In this document: positions 57,870 through 62,811 of the stretch, piece by piece
Layout of the letters: each line of letters opens with the position of its first letter
Numbering within the stretch: the first letter of the stretch is position 1
Assembly: GCF_003688725.1 (NCBI RefSeq)
Contig: NZ_REFP01000015.1
Location: 1-62,811 of the forward strand
Reading direction: 5' to 3'
DNA length: 62,811 nt
Source of the DNA: Thermoactinomyces vulgaris
GTDB taxonomy: Bacteria > Bacillota > Bacilli > Thermoactinomycetales > Thermoactinomycetaceae
The notes under the pieces: model-generated
Database searches by the model: none
Told to the model about the DNA's origin: nothing
What the model saw: the letters and a program-made list of their open reading frames with translations, nothing else
Made by a program: the position numbers and the translations under genes

Positions 57870-57919
57870 AATTAGAATCGTTCCTTTTTGCTGCGAACAT
57901 ATTAGAGAGGTGGAAATAG

Positions 57920-58357
57920 ATGAGTAACAGCCGACTAGAGAAGGCTGTTGAAACCCTGAAAGAGAATGGTGTGCGTATGACGCCGCAACGCCATGCGATT
58001 CTCAATTACCTTTATTCAACCATGGGACATCCAACAGCTGATGAGATTTACAAGTCATTGGAAGGCACTTTTCCCAATATGAGTGTTGCCACGGTTTATA
58101 ATAATTTGCGGTTGTTTAAAGATGCCGGCTTGGTTCGTGAATTGACGTACGGAGATTCTTCCAGCCGTTTTGATGCCAATATGATGGATCATTATCATGT
58201 GATTTGCCGGAAATGCGGCAAAATCACGGATTTTGACCACATGCCTCTTCTTGAGATTGAAAGAAAAGCGGCGGAAATCACCAACTATCAGGTTCACACC
58301 CACCGCTTGGAAATATACGGAATTTGTCCGGATTGCCAAATGAAATCGAAACAGTAA
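57920..58357 (+). CDS. perR: Peroxide-responsive repressor PerR
   Basis: PerR represses peroxide-defence genes until Fe-catalysed oxidation of its metal-site histidines. The 145-residue Fur-family protein has the same numbering as Bacillus PerR: regulatory ligands His37, Asp85, His91, His93 and Asp104, and zinc cysteines 96, 99, 136 and 139. Asp104 distinguishes PerR from Fur. GAGAGGTGG precedes the ATG. A PerR-like box overlaps its promoter. Confidence 0.97.
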   Translation: MSNSRLEKAVETLKENGVRMTPQRHAILNYLYSTMGHPTADEIYKSLEGTFPNMSVATVYNNLRLFKDAGLVRELTYGDSSSRFDANMMDHYHVICRKCGKITDFDHMPLLEIERKAAEITNYQVHTHRLEIYGICPDCQMKSKQ

Positions 58358-58360
58358 ACA

Positions 58361-58390
58361 CCCTGCCCCGTTTGGAAGCAGGGTTTTTTT
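58361..58390 (+). terminator. Terminator after perR
   Basis: CCCTGC (58361-58366) pairs with GCAGGG (58378-58383), followed by seven T residues. Confidence 0.9.
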
Positions 58391-58415
58391 AGGGGCTGAA
58401 ACCAGCCATCGGCTC

Positions 58416-59825
58416 TTAGTGGACGGCGGTCGGCAAAACGGCTTTTTGGGGATCCAGTTCCACCTTGCGGCGAAGATTGTGCAACGTGCCATCGGCATCC
58501 ATTTCCGCGTGATCCCCGGTGCTGATCCATCCGTTGGTATAAACGTTGGTGTCTGATAAGGGGATCTTGTAATAACCCGAAATGACTTGCGGGATTTTAA
58601 TCATCAATTCCCCGTCGGCTTGAATGCGGAGTTCGATCCCCGGGAGGGGTTTCCCCGCCGTTTTCGGTTGCGGGCAGGACAGGTTGGTTGCGGAAATGAC
58701 TGAAGCGCATTCGGTTAGGTAATACGATTCTACCACCGGCAGATTGATGCACCAGAAAAAGCGATGAACTTTTTCATTCAAAGGAGCCCCTCCGGATAGA
58801 ATAAACCGGACCCGTCCGCCCAATTGCTTTTGAAGAGGCGCAAACAAGAGGGTTTGTGATATGGAATGATGCAGTTGCAAAGATGAAGGGACGGACCAGT
58901 TGTATCCTTTTCTTTTCAATCCGTATATTTTCTCTGCTTGTCGCAGGGCGTGTTGAAATAAATATTTTTTTGCCGGAGACGATTGGATCTGTTTATTCAA
59001 ATACTCATAGATGGTGTGCACCAAAACCGGCGACAAAGAGAACAGCGTCGGTTTGATCCGTTTGCTGGCTTTCACCCAGTTGGCATCCCTGGCGATGTAA
59101 GTGATCTCCGCTCCTGTTGCCAGCGGGGCCAGGTACCCGGCAATCCGCTCGAAAGGATGGGACAGGGATAACACCGACAGCAGATGGTCGTGTTTTGTAT
59201 ATGGGATCACGTACAGAAAACTCTGGAGATTATTCAGAATATTCCCGTGTGAAAGCAGAACCCCTTTTTCGGTTTTCGTTTTGTCATTCGGGTAATAAAT
59301 AATCGCGACATCCGAAGGCTGGATGGAGGGATAGGCCCATTCCTGCTCTTCGTTTGCAATCGATTGGCCGATTTGGATAATGGTTTCAAATTGCAAAGCT
59401 CCAAGAGATCCATCGGCTTTTCCGTTTAGCAAAATGGAATGTTGTAGCAGGTTGGATGCACCTTTTACCTTTTCCAGCAATTCATACCGATCCGTAATGA
59501 TCCCTGTCGCATCGGCGTGTCTCAAAATTTTTCGGATCTGATCGGGATGCCGGTTAGGATGAATCGGCACGCTTGTGGCTCCCAAGCTTAAAACGGCAAA
59601 TTCACAGATCACCCAGCGGGGGTGATTTTCTGCGATGATAGCAATCTTTGCGCCAGAGCGGATTCCGATTTTTTCCAAACCGAACGCAAAATCCCGGATC
59701 ATGTTCCAAAGGCGTTGATAACTCAATTTATGTAACTCATCATTTTCTTCCCAAGAGAGTGCCGTTCGTTCCGGAAACCGTTTGACGGTTCGCGACAACA
59801 TTTCCAGAAGATTATGTGATTTCAC
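58416..59825 (-). CDS. Truncated, degenerate AMP-forming acyl-CoA synthetase-like protein
   Basis: A 469-residue member of the AMP-binding superfamily. Family blocks remain (ALSWEENDELHKLSYQ, LGATSVPIHPN, SGGAPLNE, YYLTECAS, NGWISTGDHAEMD). The ATP phosphate-binding loop, normally TSGTTGxPKG, reads YPNDKTKTEKG here, lacking the Ser/Gly/Thr core. The protein stops soon after NLRRKVEL, so the C-terminal domain with the catalytic lysine is missing. GTG 59825 has AAGGAGG eight bases before it. Catalysis is unlikely; it may bind ligands or be decaying. Confidence 0.8.
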   Translation of the reverse strand: MKSHNLLEMLSRTVKRFPERTALSWEENDELHKLSYQRLWNMIRDFAFGLEKIGIRSGAKIAIIAENHPRWVICEFAVLSLGATSVPIHPNRHPDQIRKILRHADATGIITDRYELLEKVKGASNLLQHSILLNGKADGSLGALQFETIIQIGQSIANEEQEWAYPSIQPSDVAIIYYPNDKTKTEKGVLLSHGNILNNLQSFLYVIPYTKHDHLLSVLSLSHPFERIAGYLAPLATGAEITYIARDANWVKASKRIKPTLFSLSPVLVHTIYEYLNKQIQSSPAKKYLFQHALRQAEKIYGLKRKGYNWSVPSSLQLHHSISQTLLFAPLQKQLGGRVRFILSGGAPLNEKVHRFFWCINLPVVESYYLTECASVISATNLSCPQPKTAGKPLPGIELRIQADGELMIKIPQVISGYYKIPLSDTNVYTNGWISTGDHAEMDADGTLHNLRRKVELDPQKAVLPTAVH

Positions 59826-59940
59826 GTGTTTTGCCTCCTTTTCTTTCAATACATACATAGTCCGGATCGGATGCATATCATCGGAGGACTTTACGCATAG
59901 TTGTTCGAGAAAACTCGGTGGAATCCTTTTTTTGTAAGAA

Positions 59941-59969
59941 AAAAGAAAAAACCAACAAATCGTTGGTTT
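59941..59969 (-). terminator. Terminator after the DCC-protein gene
   Basis: AAACCAAC (59949-59956) pairs with GTTGGTTT (59962-59969). On the minus strand a T run follows. Confidence 0.85.
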
Positions 59970-59972
59970 GGA

Positions 59973-60431
59973 TTAGAAAGAATCTTCTTTTTCCAAAACA
60001 TACTTCAGGCGTCTTTTTTGTTGTTCCGGGGTGGGGACCGGACAAGTTTGCTTTTTCCGGTTCCAGCGATGGCGGTTTCTTGCCGCAACCCGGTAGACCG
60101 CATCGCGCAAGGGGCGTGGAATGAGGAAAAACAGCCTGGTGAAGACTGAAAAACGGGGTAATCTCTGTAATATGCGAAGAACCGCCGTGGACCGGATGAA
60201 ATAACGCCCTTGTTCAATGAGAATGACCGAGTCAAGCGCAGAAAAAGGGACTCCAAGGTTTCGGGAAAGCCATTCGCTTTCTTCGGATTGCAAGGAGGCA
60301 AACCGAAAATAACCTTGGGAATCCCGTTGAATGATCCACCGCACCCATCCGTCGCAGAAGGAGCAGTCCCCGTCAAACAAAATGATCCCGTAATGCTTCA
60401 GGGAAGACGGAAGAAGGTTTTTATGGTTCAC
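59973..60431 (-). CDS. DCC-family thiol-disulfide protein (DUF393)
   Basis: A 152-residue protein with the defining motif ILFDGDCSFCDGWVRW (CxxC at Cys23/Cys26) and LASLQSEE-like region (FASLQSEESEW), a redox fold of the thioredoxin type. A basic C-terminus follows. Its ATG overlaps the stop of the upstream ygzB gene (ATGA), so both are translated together. Partner unknown. Confidence 0.9.
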   Translation of the reverse strand: MNHKNLLPSSLKHYGIILFDGDCSFCDGWVRWIIQRDSQGYFRFASLQSEESEWLSRNLGVPFSALDSVILIEQGRYFIRSTAVLRILQRLPRFSVFTRLFFLIPRPLRDAVYRVAARNRHRWNRKKQTCPVPTPEQQKRRLKYVLEKEDSF

Positions 60432-60769
60432 TTTTCCATGCTCCCGTCGGATGACCCGGAAAGTGCTTCCGCCGGAGCATCTTTCGGATCCAGGGACAAG
60501 ATGGCTTTACAGTGCATGCATTCGTCTTTTTTGCCCAAAATTTTGGTCGGTTTGTTGCAGGAAGGGCAAACGACCTGCACCGAGTGTGTGGAAAGAATGC
60601 CGACCCAAAAGTAGATCCCCACACTGGCCAAAACGAAAATCATACCGAGGACAAAAAACAAGACCATCAAGCTTTCAAAGAAGAAACCCAGGTACATGAC
60701 CCCGACTCCGACAAAGATCAAAAGCATGGCAAAAGTGCGTATTTTATTCAGTTTCCCGGACAGCAGCAT
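60428..60769 (-). CDS. YgzB-like DUF2614 zinc-ribbon membrane protein
   Basis: A 113-residue protein with KLNKIRTFAM near the start, two membrane helices (about 12-32 and 35-58) and a C-terminal zinc ribbon CPSC...CMHC (Cys68, 71, 84, 87). This matches Bacillus subtilis YgzB, encoded just after perR there. AAGGAGGAG precedes the ATG on the minus strand. Here it is on the opposite strand from perR with two genes between. Function unknown. Confidence 0.9.
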   Translation of the reverse strand: MLLSGKLNKIRTFAMLLIFVGVGVMYLGFFFESLMVLFFVLGMIFVLASVGIYFWVGILSTHSVQVVCPSCNKPTKILGKKDECMHCKAILSLDPKDAPAEALSGSSDGSMEK

Positions 60770-60890
60770 GATGCTCCTCCTTCAAGTTGAAATCAGCTAG
60801 ATTTTATCATGAACCGATTTTTTGTACAATGTAACAGTGGTTGATGGGACCGGCGGAATAATGATTGCATGAAATGTGAGGGGGACGGAA

Positions 60891-62381
60891 ATGTCAGACA
60901 GAAAAAAAGTGACCGTGGCCATGTTGATTGCCACGTTTTTGTCAGCGATTGAAGTGACGGTGGTCAGCACGGCGATCCCGCGTATTGCCAGCGATTTGGG
61001 GGGGATTCAATATATCAGTTGGGTATTTGCCGCCTATTTGCTGGCATCGACGGTGACCATTCCGATCTTCGGGAAGCTTGCGGATCTGTTCGGGCGTAAG
61101 CGGGTTTTTATGTTCGGGGGAATTGTGTTTTTGATTGGTTCCATGCTGTCGGGAACCGCCGGTTCCATGACTTGGCTGATCTGGTTCCGGGCGGTGCAAG
61201 GAGTCGGGGCCGGTGCGCTGAATCCGACCACGTTTACCATTATCGGGGATCTTTACCCGTATGAGCAGCGGGCCAAAGTGCAGGGGTTATTCAGTTCGGT
61301 TTGGGGATTGGCCGGGTTGGTCGGCCCTTTGATCGGAGGTTTTTTGGTTGATTATGTTTCCTGGCGGTGGATTTTTTATATCAATTTGCCCTTCGGGTTG
61401 CTTGCCATGTTGATGGTGATGTTGTTCTTAAAGGAGGAAGGGGAAATAAAGGAAAAGCCGGAAGTGGATTACTTGGGCGCTTTGACTTTTTTCATTGCAG
61501 TCACTTCTTTGTTGTTTGTGCTTTCGGTCGGGGGAACGGAAGTCTCTTGGACCACTCCTTATTTGCAGGGACTTGCGGCTGCAGGGGGGATCGGTTTTAT
61601 CCTGTTTTTTTGGATTGAGGCCAAGGCTCGCGAACCGATGCTTCCGCTCCGCTTGTTCCAGATCCCGTCCATCTTGGTGGCGAATGTCATTTCCTTTTTG
61701 GCCAGTTCGATTTTGATTGCTTTAAATGTATATACACCTTTATGGGTGCAAGGGGTGATCGGTTACGGTGCCGCCGGGTCGGGAATGGTTTTGTTGCCCA
61801 TGTCGCTTGCCTGGATGTCGGGGGCGTTTGTTGGCGGACGGTTGATGTTGAAAACGGGCCCCCGCCTGACAGCGTTTTTCGGCATGCTATTTATATTGGC
61901 GGGATGTCTGGCTTTGGGCAACATTGATATTCACACCCCGGGTTGGATCTTGCCGGTTGTCATGTTGGCGAACGGATTCGGCTTCGGTTTTGTGATGACG
62001 GTTTGCACGGTGATTGTCCAATCCTCTGTAAAATGGAACCTGCGCGCAACGGCCACCGCGTCCAACACCTTTTTGCGCTCACTTGGACAAACGGTGGGGG
62101 TTACGGTGTTTGGAGCGCTGTTTAACCTGTCATTGCAAAATAATGCATGGAATCAAAAAATGCAGATCCCGGTTTCCGAAATCAACCGCCTGCTGGATGC
62201 ACACGGATTGTCCGCGGTTCCGGAAGGGCTTTTGTCGGGTTTGCGCGAAACATTGGCACTGGGCATGCATCATATTTTTTTAATTTTAATCGGAATTGCG
62301 GTGGTCAACCTGGGCTTGACGTTGGCTTTGCCGGCAGGAAAGCCGGATGTTCAGGCAAGGACAGTGAGTGATCGGGCATAG
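60891..62381 (+). CDS. MFS efflux transporter, DHA2 (EmrB/QacA) family
   Basis: A 496-residue drug/proton antiporter with 14 predicted membrane helices. Motif A GKLADLFGRKRVF, motif B WFRAVQGVGAGAL and the antiporter motif C WGLAGLVGPLIGGF are clear, as is the D1 motif IEVTVVSTAIPRI. ATG 60891 lies six bases after AGGGGG. No regulator is adjacent, so the substrate is open. Confidence 0.93.
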   Translation: MSDRKKVTVAMLIATFLSAIEVTVVSTAIPRIASDLGGIQYISWVFAAYLLASTVTIPIFGKLADLFGRKRVFMFGGIVFLIGSMLSGTAGSMTWLIWFRAVQGVGAGALNPTTFTIIGDLYPYEQRAKVQGLFSSVWGLAGLVGPLIGGFLVDYVSWRWIFYINLPFGLLAMLMVMLFLKEEGEIKEKPEVDYLGALTFFIAVTSLLFVLSVGGTEVSWTTPYLQGLAAAGGIGFILFFWIEAKAREPMLPLRLFQIPSILVANVISFLASSILIALNVYTPLWVQGVIGYGAAGSGMVLLPMSLAWMSGAFVGGRLMLKTGPRLTAFFGMLFILAGCLALGNIDIHTPGWILPVVMLANGFGFGFVMTVCTVIVQSSVKWNLRATATASNTFLRSLGQTVGVTVFGALFNLSLQNNAWNQKMQIPVSEINRLLDAHGLSAVPEGLLSGLRETLALGMHHIFLILIGIAVVNLGLTLALPAGKPDVQARTVSDRA

Positions 62382-62404
62382 AAGGAGACGACTGTCTCCT
62401 TCTT
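62381..62404 (+). terminator. Terminator after the efflux gene
   Basis: GAAGGAGAC (62381-62389) pairs with GTCTCCTTC (62394-62402); the T run is short. Confidence 0.65.
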
Positions 62405-62438
62405 CTGTTCATTGGGAATAAAATTTTTTAAAAAAGTG

Positions 62439-62467
62439 TTGACTTGTGTCGGGGAAGATGATAATAT
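62439..62467 (+). promoter_or_regulatory. rRNA operon promoter with UP-like element
   Basis: TTGACT (62439-62444) and TAATAT (62462-62467) with a 17-base spacer, preceded by an A/T tract (62418-62436) like an UP element. A small hairpin (GCCGC...GCGGC) and the leader TGTTCCTTGAAAACT, resembling an antitermination box, follow before 16S. Confidence 0.8.
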
Positions 62468-62575
62468 CATATTTGTCGCCGCGAGAGAGCGGCACAAACA
62501 AAGTGAAATGAAGTGTTCCTTGAAAACTGAAGAGTGAAGACATGACTCGTTAATTCTTGAGAGTTCACATCAAAC

Positions 62576-62811
<236 letters not shown>

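Overview
The window looks like a chromosomal stretch of a low-to-mid GC, endospore-forming member of the Bacillota. The evidence is purine genes in Bacillus-type order, CodY, PerR and CcpA-type control signals, gerP-like and Spo0M-like genes, a proline T-box, and many TTG/GTG starts behind strong AGGAGG sites. A family such as Thermoactinomycetaceae would fit, but that is inference. The window lies between two ribosomal RNA loci: it opens with tRNA-Arg and 5S rRNA and closes with a promoter and the first ~235 bases of a 16S rRNA gene.

Layout. 1-320: tRNA-Arg, 5S, terminator. 1034-14584: the de novo purine operon purE-K-B-C-S-Q-L-F-M-N-H-(small membrane protein)-D, preceded by a candidate PurR operator, a sigma-A promoter and a guanine riboswitch with its own terminator. 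14679-18804: small unknown proteins, a YerA-type adenine deaminase homologue (next to purD, as in Bacillus subtilis) and a lone siderophore-type ABC ATPase under a Fur box. 18995-28705: an O-antigen-ligase-like membrane protein, a LysM/3D cell-wall protein, AlkA and MutY glycosylases, MscS, YfhP, a VanW protein, gene remnants, a membrane protein and a GNAT enzyme. 29044-32292: proC under a T-box, signal peptidase I and a stand-alone codY. 32374-40064: an ABC exporter, an RsbT-like kinase and the caa3 oxidase operon ctaB-C-D-E-F.

40159-48583: a membrane protein, a zinc-finger protein, a hydrolase, an Excalibur protein, a truncated haemoglobin with hemL, and then an unusual trio: a pseudokinase/coiled-coil protein followed by two Spo0M paralogues. 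48583-52672: a CcpA-controlled alpha-glucoside PTS module (transporter EIICB, 6-phospho-alpha-glucosidase, RpiR regulator) with two cre sites. 52787-54860: a tandem FluC (CrcB) fluoride channel pair with an odd overlap, then a dispersed gerP-like group with an Hsp20. 55099-60769: an oxidative-stress and DNA-repair stretch: Bcp peroxiredoxin, methyltransferase, endonuclease III, PerR with its own box, a truncated AMP-ligase-like protein, DCC protein and YgzB. 60891-62402: a DHA2-type efflux pump, then the rRNA promoter.

The order exporter (YgaD-like), hemL, Bcp, PerR, YgzB follows the Bacillus subtilis ygaD-gsaB-ygaF-perR-ygzB block, but with many genes inserted. The best candidate for undescribed biology is the pseudokinase plus double Spo0M cluster. 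The gerP/Hsp20 group, the degenerate AMP-ligase beside perR and the overlapping crcB pair are secondary leads.
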